This document shows, in pieces, positions 7,657-14,405 of a DNA stretch of 14,481 nt; the first letter of the stretch is position 1; every line of letters starts with the position of its first letter. The translations under genes and the position numbers were made by a program. Origin of the DNA: an uncultured Eubacteriales bacterium (GTDB lineage: Bacteria; Bacillota; Clostridia; Oscillospirales; CAG-272). The stretch lies in the NCBI GenBank assembly GCA_934385225.1, contig CAKRPQ010000046.1, forward strand, positions 1 through 14,481, read 5' to 3'. The notes beneath the pieces were generated by a model. The model saw only the letters and a list, made by a program, of their open reading frames with translations, ran no database searches and was not told the origin of the DNA.

Positions 7657-8463
7657 TTATTTCTTTTTGAGTTTTCCTATTACTTTTCCGCAGCACTCAA
7701 CCGTGCCGAAGTCTTTAAGGAGAATATCTCTGTATTCGGGATTGAACGAAATCAGACGGTCTCCGCCGAATTTTTTGAAATATCCGTCACCGTCAAGTAT
7801 GAATATACCGAGTTCGCCTATCTCTACCGAATCCGTATTCTGAATAAGAAGCATATCACCGTTATGGTACTTCGGTTCCATACTGTTTCCGCTTATTCTG
7901 AGCGCGTAATCCGCCGCCTGCGTCCTTGTGGTATCGGGGATCGTTATTTCCTCCGAACCGACGCCGTCAAGGTACTGTCCCGTACCTGCCGAAACGGGCA
8001 TATCGTAAAGAGTGATCGTTCTGCGCCCGCCGAACTGGTGCGAACTTGGAATATACGTCGATTTTCCCTTTTTCGGAGAGATGATTTTTGCCTTTTTCGA
8101 CTGTCCGTCGGCAGTGCCGATTCCGTAATTGGCTTTCGTTATGCGCTCCGCTTCCTTATTAAGAACAAGCGCAACAAGTTCTCTGCCGTGGGTATCGAGC
8201 TTTCTATAATTTTCGATAAAGTTGAGTTCTCCGCTGTCGAGAAGACAGTTATTTTCATTATCAGGTTCTCCCGTAACGGCATAATTTACCGAAACTCCGA
8301 GCGCATTGCAGATTGCCAGAACATTTGAAAATTTCGGAGAGTCACTTATCTCCGCCATAATTTTACTGAGCGTTCCGAGCGGAATTCCCGTCATCGACGA
8401 GAGCTGTTCGTTTGTAATCTTCTTCTGACTTTTTACCTTCTTGATTCTTTCTATGTATTCCAT
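7657..8463 (-). CDS. XRE-family repressor with S24 (LexA/CI-type) self-cleaving peptidase domain
   Basis: This 268-residue protein combines an N-terminal XRE helix-turn-helix (about 1-65; ITNEQLSSMTGIPLGTLSKI is the recognition region) with a C-terminal S24 domain. The domain has the Ala-Gly cleavage site in MPVSAGTG (Ala159-Gly160), the serine nucleophile in SGNSMEP (Ser194) and the general-base Lys in YFKKFGG (Lys230 most likely), so the self-cleavage machinery looks complete. In this family RecA filaments trigger cleavage and inactivate the repressor after DNA damage. It is not LexA proper, because its HTH is XRE-type rather than winged. Such proteins are common as prophage CI repressors and as chromosomal stress regulators; no other phage genes are near. 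ATG 8463 is chosen because a GGAGGAG site precedes it and the promoter at 8506-8534 lies just upstream. The likely target is the divergent small membrane protein gene. Confidence 0.9.
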   Translation of the reverse strand: MEYIERIKKVKSQKKITNEQLSSMTGIPLGTLSKIMAEISDSPKFSNVLAICNALGVSVNYAVTGEPDNENNCLLDSGELNFIENYRKLDTHGRELVALVLNKEAERITKANYGIGTADGQSKKAKIISPKKGKSTYIPSSHQFGGRRTITLYDMPVSAGTGQYLDGVGSEEITIPDTTRTQAADYALRISGNSMEPKYHNGDMLLIQNTDSVEIGELGIFILDGDGYFKKFGGDRLISFNPEYRDILLKDFGTVECCGKVIGKLKKK

Positions 8464-8505
8464 ATTCGGCACTTCTCCTCCCGACCTTGTTCTTGTGTCG
8501 AAATC

Positions 8506-8534
8506 ATTATAGCACGTTTTTTCCGTTTTGTAAA
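8506..8534 (-). promoter_or_regulatory. Sigma-A promoter of the S24 repressor gene
   Basis: On the minus strand: -35 TTTACA (8529-8534), 17-base spacer, -10 TATAAT (8506-8511). The leader is about 35-40 bases, which fits translation from ATG 8463 and excludes the longer open frame starting at 8607. Confidence 0.8.
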
Positions 8535-8574
8535 TAGGTTTTTGAAATATTTTTCTCTTTTTGGTAAAAAGTTC

Positions 8575-8602
8575 TTGACAAATCCGAAAAATGTGGTATA
8601 AT
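8575..8602 (+). promoter_or_regulatory. Strong sigma-A promoter of the 105-residue membrane protein gene
   Basis: -35 TTGACA (8575-8580, consensus), 16-base spacer, -10 TATAAT (8597-8602, consensus) with an extended -10 TG at 8594-8595. A copy of GTTCTTG overlaps the -35. Such a strong promoter facing a repressor gene suggests that it is normally held off. Confidence 0.85.
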
Positions 8603-8647
8603 AGCATCAGAAAGATTCCGAATCAAGAAAAATTACGAGGTGTTATC

Positions 8648-8965
8648 ATGAATGCTTATTACAATAACGAAAGAATGATCTGCCGCGGCTCGGGCAAAAT
8701 CCGTCGCGATTCCCATAGAAACGAATCCGCAAATCCCGTCGCTTTTCTTTCATATATATTAAGAATATTTTTTGCCGTCATTTCAAACGAAAATGTTCTA
8801 ATGACGATCCGCGTCACATTTTCACTCGGTTGTCTTGCGGCACTTTTCGTGACTGTTCACGCGCTTGAAATCGGTTCGCTTTCATTCTTCCACGCGGCGC
8901 TTATTGCTATCGCTCTGCTTGCGGCAGTCGCGCTCTGTTTCGGAAAAAGCAAACGCGACGACTGA
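8648..8965 (+). CDS. Small membrane protein of unknown function (105 residues)
   Basis: I do not recognise this protein. The N-terminal 30 residues are polar and basic (Arg/Lys/Asn rich). Hydrophobic stretches follow at about 31-46, 51-72 and 75-98, and a basic-acidic tail SKRDD ends it, so two or three membrane passes are likely. ATG 8648 is supported by GAGGTG about 6 bases upstream and by the consensus promoter at 8575-8602; the longer open frame from 8591 starts inside that promoter. It is divergent from an S24 self-cleaving repressor, an arrangement like that of DNA-damage-inducible small membrane proteins (for example cell-division inhibitors next to LexA). There is no LysM domain or other hallmark to support that role, so function is open. 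Confidence 0.7.
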   Translation: MNAYYNNERMICRGSGKIRRDSHRNESANPVAFLSYILRIFFAVISNENVLMTIRVTFSLGCLAALFVTVHALEIGSLSFFHAALIAIALLAAVALCFGKSKRDD

Positions 8966-8984
8966 TACGGAGGCAAACACAAAA

Positions 8985-9010
8985 GCGGGTTCGGCGTATG
9001 CCGAACCCGC
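8985..9010. terminator. Intrinsic terminator between the small membrane protein gene and fucO
   Basis: GCGGGTTCGGC (8985-8995) pairs perfectly over 11 bp with 9000-9010 around a GTAT loop. On the minus strand it is followed by a TTTTGTGTTT tract, so it ends fucO transcription best; on the plus strand the T-rich tract is weaker and more distant, but it could also serve the convergent small gene. Confidence 0.85.
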
Positions 9011-9060
9011 AGGGAATTTAATTGTTATTTGCCGACTTTCAGTAAAAAGCGAAACGAAAA

Positions 9061-10209
9061 TCACATGAGTGACTTATAGAGCTCTTTTATCTCGGCAACC
9101 GATGTGTCTCTCGGATTTCCCGGACGGCAAGCATCGTCATATGCGGACTGTGAGAGGAAGTCGAGATCTTCGGGTTTCACTATTGCTTTAAGGTCTGCGG
9201 GGATTCCGACGTCCTTCGAGAGTTTCTTCACAGCATCAACAGCTGCCTTTCTCGCGTCGTCAAGCGACATTTCATATGCGCCCTTTACGCCCATTGCGGT
9301 AGCGATATCACGGTACTTTTCGCCCGTTGCGGGTGCGTTATATTCCATAACAGTCGGAAGAATTATTGCATTCGCAACGCCGTGAGGTGTGTCATAAACA
9401 GCACCGAGCGGGTGTGCCATAGAGTGAACTATGCCGAGTCCGACATTTGAGAAGCCCATTCCCGCGATGTACTGACCGAGTGCCATTCCTTCTCTGCCGT
9501 CGGGTGTTCCGTCGACAGCGGCTCTGAGGCTCTTCGAAATTATTTCTATCGCTTTGAGGTGGAACATATCGCTCATCGCCCACGCGCCTTTGGTTATATA
9601 ACCCTCGATTGCATGCGTGAGTGCGTCCATACCCGTTGCGGCGGTAAGTCCTTTCGGCATCGTACTCATCATATCGGGATCGACAACGGCAACGACGGGA
9701 ATATCGTGAACGTCAACGCACACCATTTTACGGTTCTTTTCGGCATCTGTGATAACGTAGTTTATTGTAACTTCTGCCGCAGTACCTGCCGTTGTAGGAA
9801 CAGCTATTATCGGCACGCACTTATTTTTGGTCGGTGCTACGCCTTCAAGTGAACGTATATCCGCAAATTCGGGATTGGCGATGACAATTCCGATTGCTTT
9901 CGCCGTATCTATCGACGAACCGCCTCCTATCGCAACGATGCAGTCCGCACCGCTCGCCTTAAATTCGGAAACGCCCGTTTTTACATTTTCAATAGTCGGA
10001 TTCGGTTTGATATTACTGTAAACCGAGTATGCAATCTTCGCATTGTCAAGAACGTCTGTAACTTTCTTCGTAACACCGAACTTAATAAGGTCGGGGTCGG
10101 AACAAACAAACGCCTTTTTGAAGCCTCTGCCGTGAATTTCCGTCGCGATCTCCGCAATGGCACCCTTTCCGTGATAGCTTGTTTCGTTAAGTACAAATCT
10201 GTAAGCCAT
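9061..10209 (-). CDS. fucO: Lactaldehyde reductase (1,2-propanediol oxidoreductase), iron-containing alcohol dehydrogenase
   Basis: This 382-residue cytoplasmic enzyme reduces L-lactaldehyde with NADH to L-1,2-propanediol, the redox-balancing last step of anaerobic fucose and rhamnose breakdown. It is nearly the same length as E. coli FucO (383, from memory) and shares long stretches with it, for example TTAGTAAEVTINYVITD and ALTHAIEGYIT. The N-terminal dinucleotide-binding part has GGGSS at 95-99. The iron ligands line up as Asp195, His199, His262 and His276, all present. ATG 10209 has GGAGG 9 bases upstream. It has its own promoter (10281-10309) and a terminator behind it (8985-9010); read-through from the oadB/oadG-like operon 117 bases upstream is possible because I see no terminator between. 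Fucose isomerase, kinase and aldolase genes are not in this window. Confidence 0.93.
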   Translation of the reverse strand: MAYRFVLNETSYHGKGAIAEIATEIHGRGFKKAFVCSDPDLIKFGVTKKVTDVLDNAKIAYSVYSNIKPNPTIENVKTGVSEFKASGADCIVAIGGGSSIDTAKAIGIVIANPEFADIRSLEGVAPTKNKCVPIIAVPTTAGTAAEVTINYVITDAEKNRKMVCVDVHDIPVVAVVDPDMMSTMPKGLTAATGMDALTHAIEGYITKGAWAMSDMFHLKAIEIISKSLRAAVDGTPDGREGMALGQYIAGMGFSNVGLGIVHSMAHPLGAVYDTPHGVANAIILPTVMEYNAPATGEKYRDIATAMGVKGAYEMSLDDARKAAVDAVKKLSKDVGIPADLKAIVKPEDLDFLSQSAYDDACRPGNPRDTSVAEIKELYKSLM

Positions 10210-10280
10210 ACTTGAATTCCTCCGTACTAAAAATTTTTATAGTTTTTTAACCGAAAGGCATATAATCTGCCTCCGCAATA

Positions 10281-10309
10281 ATTTTAACACGTTTTTCGGA
10301 GTGATTCAA
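10281..10309 (-). promoter_or_regulatory. Sigma-A promoter of fucO
   Basis: On the minus strand: -35 TTGAAT (10304-10309), 17-base spacer, -10 TAAAAT (10281-10286). It lies in the 117-base gap after the OadG-like gene and gives a leader of about 65 bases. No clear operator palindrome is visible. Confidence 0.65.
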
Positions 10310-10326
10310 GAGTTTTAACGATTTTT

Positions 10327-10458
10327 TTACTTTTTACCCGTAATTTTATTGAGTATTACCGTTGCGACAATTATAACAAGCATAACAGCGGCGATACCAA
10401 GCATTCCCTTGCCCATATACACAAGATTATTTACAAATTCGGAAGGATTAAAGTTCAT
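10327..10458 (-). CDS. OadG-related small transporter subunit (43 residues)
   Basis: A 43-residue protein starting MNFNPSEFVNNLVYMGKGM, with one hydrophobic membrane span (about residues 18-36) and a basic C-terminus ITGKK. The 'NLVYMGKGMLGI' entry into the membrane resembles the N-terminus of OadG, the gamma subunit of Na+-pumping oxaloacetate decarboxylase, but everything after the span is missing; ordinary OadG is about twice as long and has a soluble tail that contacts the alpha subunit. The ATG lies 9 bases after the oadB stop, and its ribosome binding site GAGGTG overlaps that stop (TGAGGTG), so the two are translationally coupled. It probably assembles with the OadB-like protein in the membrane. 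Confidence 0.8.
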   Translation of the reverse strand: MNFNPSEFVNNLVYMGKGMLGIAAVMLVIIVATVILNKITGKK

Positions 10459-10467
10459 GATCACACC

Positions 10468-11589
10468 TCATTTAAGGAAGAAATTGAGAATAAGTCCGCC
10501 TGCAATAACGGAAGCTATCTGACCGGACACGTTGACACCGATCGAGTGCATAAGAAGGAAGTTCTGCGGATCTTCTTCAAGCCCCATTTTATGCACGATA
10601 CGTCCCGACATCGGGAAAGCGGAAATGCCCGCCGCGCCTATCATCGGGTTCACCTTTTCTTTAAGGAAGAGATTTAAGAATTTGGCGAAAAGCACGCCGC
10701 CCGCGGTATCCATTATAAATGCGACAAGTCCGAGACCGAGTATGAGAAGCGTCTGCGGGCGCAGAAATTCCGACGCCTCCATTTTTGACGCAACGGTTAT
10801 ACCGAGGAATATCGTTACAATGTTTGCAAGAACCTTTTGCGCCGTCTCGGAAAGCGAATTAAGCACGCCGCATTCGCGGATAAGATTTCCGAACATAAGG
10901 AATCCGATAAGCGACACCGACGAGGGTGCTACAAGTCCTGCGACAACGGTAATTATTATCGGGAAGAGGATCTTTGTGAGCTTTGACACCTCTTTCTGCG
11001 AATAGTGCATACGGATCATACGCTCTTTTTTCGTCGTGAGCAGTTTGATTACGGGCGGCTGAATTATCGGGACAAGTGCCATATACGAATATGCCGACAC
11101 CATTATAGCACCGAGGTAATCGGAGCAGAGTTTCTGGGCAACGACTATTGCCGTCGGTCCGTCAGCCGCACCGATTATTGCGATCGCAGCCGCATCGTTT
11201 ATATCGAAAAACATTGAAGCAACGCAGAGTGTAAAGAATATTCCGAACTGTGCAGACGCGCCGAAAATCATAAGTTTCGGATTTGTGAGAAGCGGCGTAA
11301 AATCTATCATCGCGCCTATGCCTATAAACAGAATGAGAGGAAAAAGTTCGTTTGCTATTCCTGCATCGAAAAGCACGCTAAGCGCGCCCTCTTCGGCGAC
11401 TCCGTCCACCATCTGCGTTATAGCACCCGAAAACGGCAGGTTGACGAGTATTGTTCCGAAACCGAGCGGCAGAAGAAGCGTCGGTTCCATATCCTTCTTT
11501 ATTGCAAGAAAGATGAGCAGGCCGCCGATCGCCCACATAACGATCTGCTGCCATGTGATGTTTAACAGATTTCCGAATAAAAAGTCCAT
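10468..11589 (-). CDS. OadB-like sodium ion-translocating decarboxylase beta subunit, orphan
   Basis: A 373-residue integral membrane protein of the OadB/GcdB/MmdB family, in which the beta subunit couples decarboxylation of a carboxybiotin to Na+ export. Family motifs are clear: IIGAADGPTAI (139-148, with the ion-binding Asp143) and NPMIGAAGISAFPMSGRIV (314-332), plus about ten hydrophobic segments. ATG 11589 follows AAAGG by 8 bases. The usual partners (carboxyltransferase alpha subunit, biotin carrier, full gamma) are absent here; only a 43-residue OadG-like gene follows. The leader contains a yybP-ykoY-type riboswitch, which points to control by manganese. Either it works with an alpha subunit encoded elsewhere, or this pair is an ion transporter no longer tied to decarboxylation (inference). 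Confidence 0.9.
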   Translation of the reverse strand: MDFLFGNLLNITWQQIVMWAIGGLLIFLAIKKDMEPTLLLPLGFGTILVNLPFSGAITQMVDGVAEEGALSVLFDAGIANELFPLILFIGIGAMIDFTPLLTNPKLMIFGASAQFGIFFTLCVASMFFDINDAAAIAIIGAADGPTAIVVAQKLCSDYLGAIMVSAYSYMALVPIIQPPVIKLLTTKKERMIRMHYSQKEVSKLTKILFPIIITVVAGLVAPSSVSLIGFLMFGNLIRECGVLNSLSETAQKVLANIVTIFLGITVASKMEASEFLRPQTLLILGLGLVAFIMDTAGGVLFAKFLNLFLKEKVNPMIGAAGISAFPMSGRIVHKMGLEEDPQNFLLMHSIGVNVSGQIASVIAGGLILNFFLK

Positions 11590-11714
11590 TTTCTTACCTT
11601 TCCACGAAACGAAATATCAAGTGCAGGCGAGTCGGGACTGAACCGAATTGCCATGCGGCACATCGTTTCATTTTAACATATATCCGTCTTTCCGAGCGTG
11701 GAGCGGGCACTTTC

Positions 11715-11761
11715 AAAAAAAGAAAGACCCCTATTGTGCAAAAAAACACAATAAGAGTCTT
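11715..11761 (-). terminator. Riboswitch-controlled intrinsic terminator in the oadB leader
   Basis: On the minus strand AAGACTCTTATTGTG (11761-11747) pairs over 15 bp, two of them G-U, with CACAATAGGGGTCTT (11738-11724), loop TTTTTTTG, followed by TCTTTTTTT. Its 5' strand contains the GCAAGA end and the whole CTCTTA strand of aptamer helix P1, so aptamer and terminator exclude each other: ligand binding should allow transcription into oadB. Confidence 0.9.
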
Positions 11762-11840
11762 GCCGATTAAGGCATAGGCGGGCGTTTTATGCCGTTCTGA
11801 CGCCGTATGCCGCATTCAAAATGCCGACTACTCCCTCTTA
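11752..11840 (-). promoter_or_regulatory. yybP-ykoY family (Mn2+) riboswitch aptamer upstream of oadB
   Basis: The 89-base minus-strand leader matches the yybP-ykoY layout point by point. P1 is TAAGAG/CTCTTA (11840-11835 with 11757-11752). The conserved loop strands are GGAGTAG (11834-11828) and GCAAGA (11763-11758). A short hairpin GCATT/AATGC follows, then a long helix GGCATA/TATGCC with an inner GGCG/CGCC and the CGTCAnnnCG internal loop of the metal site. P1 differs from the usual AAAGG/CCUUU by paired changes, which supports a real helix. The family is known to sense Mn2+. It starts about 20 bases after the promoter and ends in a competing terminator, giving a transcriptional ON switch for oadB and its small partner. 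Recognised by eye from memory of the consensus; a covariance search would settle it. Confidence 0.85.
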
Positions 11841-11856
11841 CGGAAATTACAAGCCG

Positions 11857-11885
11857 ATTATACCATACGTCAAAAGGAATTGCAA
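11857..11885 (-). promoter_or_regulatory. Sigma-A promoter of the riboswitch-oadB operon
   Basis: On the minus strand: -35 TTGCAA (11880-11885), 17-base spacer, -10 TATAAT (11857-11862) with an extended -10 TG. Transcription would begin near 11850, just ahead of the aptamer, leaving about 260 bases of leader before oadB. The 371-base space 11590-11960 is thus filled by promoter, aptamer, terminator and about 125 bases of leader in which I see nothing else. Confidence 0.85.
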
Positions 11886-11887
11886 GA

Positions 11888-11903
11888 GTTTTTTCGAAAA
11901 AAC
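11888..11903. repeat. 16-bp perfect palindrome upstream of the oadB promoter
   Basis: GTTTTTTCGAAAAAAC is its own reverse complement and lies two bases upstream of the oadB -35, within the 3' region of the GH106-like gene. It could be an operator, an UP-type A/T-rich element, or a weak terminator for the upstream gene; the loop would be very tight for the latter. Chance is also possible because most of it is A/T runs. Confidence 0.35.
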
Positions 11904-11960
11904 GTGATATTTTGAAAAATCCCTAACGCAGATATTAAATCGGCATCGGCAAAGTCCGCC

Positions 11961-14231
11961 TCAAAGTGCCGAAACGGAAAAATTTCTGTCCGACACGATC
12001 AAAGTCGATTCGCCGCTTTCAAGCGAAAGCCTTATTTTTGTGTACTCGGCTCCTCTCTGCGTTATATATTCGCATTTGAGTTTCTTTGTTTTGCCGTTTA
12101 CCGACCACTCTTCAAGCCTGTGTTTTCCTTTAATAAACACATCGCCGCAGTACGGAATATCCGTCGCATTCGCAAAGAAATATATGTCGGAACCGTCCTT
12201 TTGTTTATGGATATGACCGAACATTCCGCCGCCCTTTATTTCTCTGTCAAGTCCGAGCATCTTATATTCGGGATAATCATTATTAAGCGCTCCCGTACAT
12301 TCAAGCCTCGGCATATCCGAGATCAGGACATCATACGGAACGTCAAACGACATTATCGACCGAAGCAGACGCTCACCCGAAACATGATACGTTCTGTCGC
12401 TTCCCGTCGCCGTTGAATAGAGGAAATATGCTTCTCCTCCGTTTTCGTTTGAATTATGGGAATAGTCGCAGCTTATATTTCCGCTCACGGCATCGCGTCC
12501 GAAAATGTGTTCGGTAAGGCGAAGTACCTCGGCGTCATAATCGTTCTCGTTATCCGAAAGTTCGAACGCCGTTTTCGGCAACGCTCCGCTCGCGATAACT
12601 TTGCCCCCGCCGTCATAAAAATCAGCTATTTTACGGAGATTTCCGACGCTTATCATCTCTGTTGCGGGAATTACGGCAACACTGTATGAATGTTTTCCGT
12701 CAAAGACGATCTTCCCGTCCTCTGCCCTGCACATTCTGTTAAGGCACTCCGGGTGAACCACGGTGAGGTCAAGCCCCGAATACGCGTAAATGCTGTTTAT
12801 GACCGTCATATAGTCTGTTATATCGGGAGTGTCTGGGTACTCAAAACGCTCGGAGTTTATCGGCGCGTCATAAAGACATACCCTTGAATGCAAAGAATAG
12901 ATCGGGTAAAGGAGCATTATATCTGACACCTGTTTTCCGCCGCCGAGAACTGTCTGAATTTTGCCGACATACTCTGCATAGTTGGATTTTCCATCGGACG
13001 AAAACAGTCCGAAAAGCCCTTTGTCGCTCTTCTGTGGGATATTTTCGGGAAGGTGTGCCATAAGGCGGTTTGCGCCTCTCGCAAATGCGGTCATAGTCTC
13101 GCGATATATTATATTGTAGTCAAGGTTCGCATAGTCACGGAAGATTTCGCACGACACGGTATCGTGCTCCGACATATCCGCGGCACCGGACGATATTTTG
13201 ACTGAATTCATACCGTAAAGGTATGCTTTTTCGAGCACGGCACACGGTGAATGAATCTGCGCAAGCACCGCGTCGCCCGTAACCCATGAAGCTGCGGTTA
13301 TTTTCGGTTCGGCTATCGAACCGACGGCTATCATTCCGTATTTTTCGGCGGTGTCGGAAACGGCGCTCATAAAACCCTTTTCAAGCATTTCAGCTCGGCA
13401 TGCCATAAGAACAGCCTTATAATGGCGAAATTCGACCTCTCCGCAGTCGTACAGGCACGGGTAAAAAGGCGCGGGATCAAAACCGTATTTTTTCATAAAA
13501 AATTCATTATACGTCTCGTCCCAGTTTCGCCTGTTTCGCGCGGTGAAACAAACTTCTGAAAATGTTATTCCGCACAGCGTTTTACCGATATGTTCGGGGA
13601 AATTGTCGCGAAAAAGTGTCATTACGGTTTCAACATATTTTGACGACATATCGTAGTTCAGCATATTTACATCGTTATGCTCATCATCGTCAGAGCAGAA
13701 ATATCTGCAAACTTTCCAGTTGCCGCGCGGGGATTTCCAGTTTAATTCTCCGTTCGAAACAAACGGGCGCAGGTCTTTAAGTTCTCCGTTTTCTTCTATC
13801 GCCACGATGGAAATAACATCATCGCCTATCGGAATTTTTACGTTTTCCTCATTTGAGCAAAAATATTCACGCCTTAAAAGAACTCTTGATCTGACGCTTT
13901 CCCCGCTCTCCTCGAAATACTCGACCACGCCCTTTTCAATATGTTTTTCAAGGTTAAGCATGACTTTTATCCCGACGCTCTCCGCTTTTTCAAGCAAAGC
14001 CCCGTAAAAACGAAGTAGCCTCATCGGGTGAATATAGTCAAAATCGTCCCCCGAATAAACAGGTATTATACAGCCGACACCATAACCTCGCGCCCGCTCG
14101 ACAGACGCGCATATCTCTTCATCGGTGGACTCCGCATTATAATTAATATAAATAAAAAGTCTGCTGTCGGGGTCAACCTTTTCAAATTTTTCTCTGAGTA
14201 TGTTATTTTCGTTTTCTTTTATAATTTCCAT
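11961..14231 (-). CDS. GH106-like glycoside hydrolase (alpha-L-rhamnosidase-related), cytoplasmic
   Basis: A 756-residue protein without signal peptide or membrane segment. Its order resembles GH106 and related catalytic proteins: a TIM-barrel-like first part (strands around LFIYINYN 25-32, GVGCIIPVYS 51-60, VGIKVMLNLE 86-95), a FSEVCF segment (Glu226, possible catalytic acid), the NEFFMKKYGFDPAPFYPCLYD segment (242-262) typical of these enzymes before a helix of the barrel, KYGMIAVGSIAEP 297-309, SVKISSGA 343-350 with CEIFRDY (Glu362), a middle domain, and a C-terminal beta-sandwich starting near YFFANATDIP. GH106 enzymes are mostly alpha-L-rhamnosidases; the assignment here is by overall pattern and weak identity, so the substrate is uncertain. 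ATG 14231 is chosen over the upstream start at 14288 because GGAGGTG precedes it and the promoter overlaps the longer N-terminus. A cytoplasmic site implies action on imported oligosaccharides or glycosides. Confidence 0.65.
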   Translation of the reverse strand: MEIIKENENNILREKFEKVDPDSRLFIYINYNAESTDEEICASVERARGYGVGCIIPVYSGDDFDYIHPMRLLRFYGALLEKAESVGIKVMLNLEKHIEKGVVEYFEESGESVRSRVLLRREYFCSNEENVKIPIGDDVISIVAIEENGELKDLRPFVSNGELNWKSPRGNWKVCRYFCSDDDEHNDVNMLNYDMSSKYVETVMTLFRDNFPEHIGKTLCGITFSEVCFTARNRRNWDETYNEFFMKKYGFDPAPFYPCLYDCGEVEFRHYKAVLMACRAEMLEKGFMSAVSDTAEKYGMIAVGSIAEPKITAASWVTGDAVLAQIHSPCAVLEKAYLYGMNSVKISSGAADMSEHDTVSCEIFRDYANLDYNIIYRETMTAFARGANRLMAHLPENIPQKSDKGLFGLFSSDGKSNYAEYVGKIQTVLGGGKQVSDIMLLYPIYSLHSRVCLYDAPINSERFEYPDTPDITDYMTVINSIYAYSGLDLTVVHPECLNRMCRAEDGKIVFDGKHSYSVAVIPATEMISVGNLRKIADFYDGGGKVIASGALPKTAFELSDNENDYDAEVLRLTEHIFGRDAVSGNISCDYSHNSNENGGEAYFLYSTATGSDRTYHVSGERLLRSIMSFDVPYDVLISDMPRLECTGALNNDYPEYKMLGLDREIKGGGMFGHIHKQKDGSDIYFFANATDIPYCGDVFIKGKHRLEEWSVNGKTKKLKCEYITQRGAEYTKIRLSLESGESTLIVSDRNFSVSAL

Positions 14232-14259
14232 GGGCACCTCCGAAAAAGATTCCGAAATA

Positions 14260-14288
14260 AGTATATCACATAAACCTTCAAATTTCAA
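14260..14288 (-). promoter_or_regulatory. Sigma-A promoter of the GH106-like gene
   Basis: On the minus strand: -35 TTGAAA (14283-14288), 17-base spacer, -10 TATACT (14260-14265), followed after about 20 bases by GGAGG and ATG 14231. The gene is therefore a single unit, or the first gene of one, and divergent from the tRNA gene. Confidence 0.7.
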
Positions 14289-14358
14289 TCCATTATTTGA
14301 TATTATGTATCGTCAAAATATTTTTCGCCAAAAAAGCAAAGTATTTTTGCGAAAGCAC

Positions 14359-14387
14359 TTGACAAGCCTGGGAAACAGTGGTATAAT
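14359..14387 (+). promoter_or_regulatory. Consensus promoter of the tRNA-Pro gene
   Basis: TTGACA (14359-14364), 17-base spacer, TATAAT (14382-14387). The start site would be near 14394, about 12 bases before the mature tRNA 5' end. Confidence 0.85.
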
Positions 14388-14405
14388 ATCATGCGTTGAA
14401 CAAAT

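Larger units (their letters stand above)
8489..8629. repeat. TTCTTG-containing elements flanking the divergent promoters, candidate repressor operators
   Basis: TTCTTGTGTCG (8490-8500) and the inverted CGAATCAAGAA (8619-8629, i.e. TTCTTGATTCG on the other strand) match at 9 of 11 positions. They lie just downstream of the two divergent start sites. A third copy of GTTCTTG (8571-8577) overlaps the -35 of the plus-strand promoter. Their placement suits binding sites for the S24 repressor, but the copies are short and not strictly palindromic. Confidence 0.35.

Noticed and set aside
7642..8328. Plus-strand open frame of 228 codons
   Set aside because: Antisense to the S24 repressor and starting inside the terminator; no recognisable domain.
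7657..8965. Prophage remnant suggested by a CI-like repressor
   Set aside because: No integrase, Cro-like, replication or structural phage gene is adjacent; the neighbours are metabolic genes, and no attachment-site repeat is visible.
11594..11815. Minus-strand open frame of 73 codons upstream of oadB, a possible leader peptide
   Set aside because: It runs through the riboswitch aptamer and the terminator stem, and its composition reflects those RNA elements rather than a protein.
11590..11960. T-box or fluoride-type leader as an alternative for the oadB leader
   Set aside because: No T-box sequence or specifier stem is visible, and the GGAGTAG, CGTCA and GCAAGA elements with their pairing fit yybP-ykoY much better.
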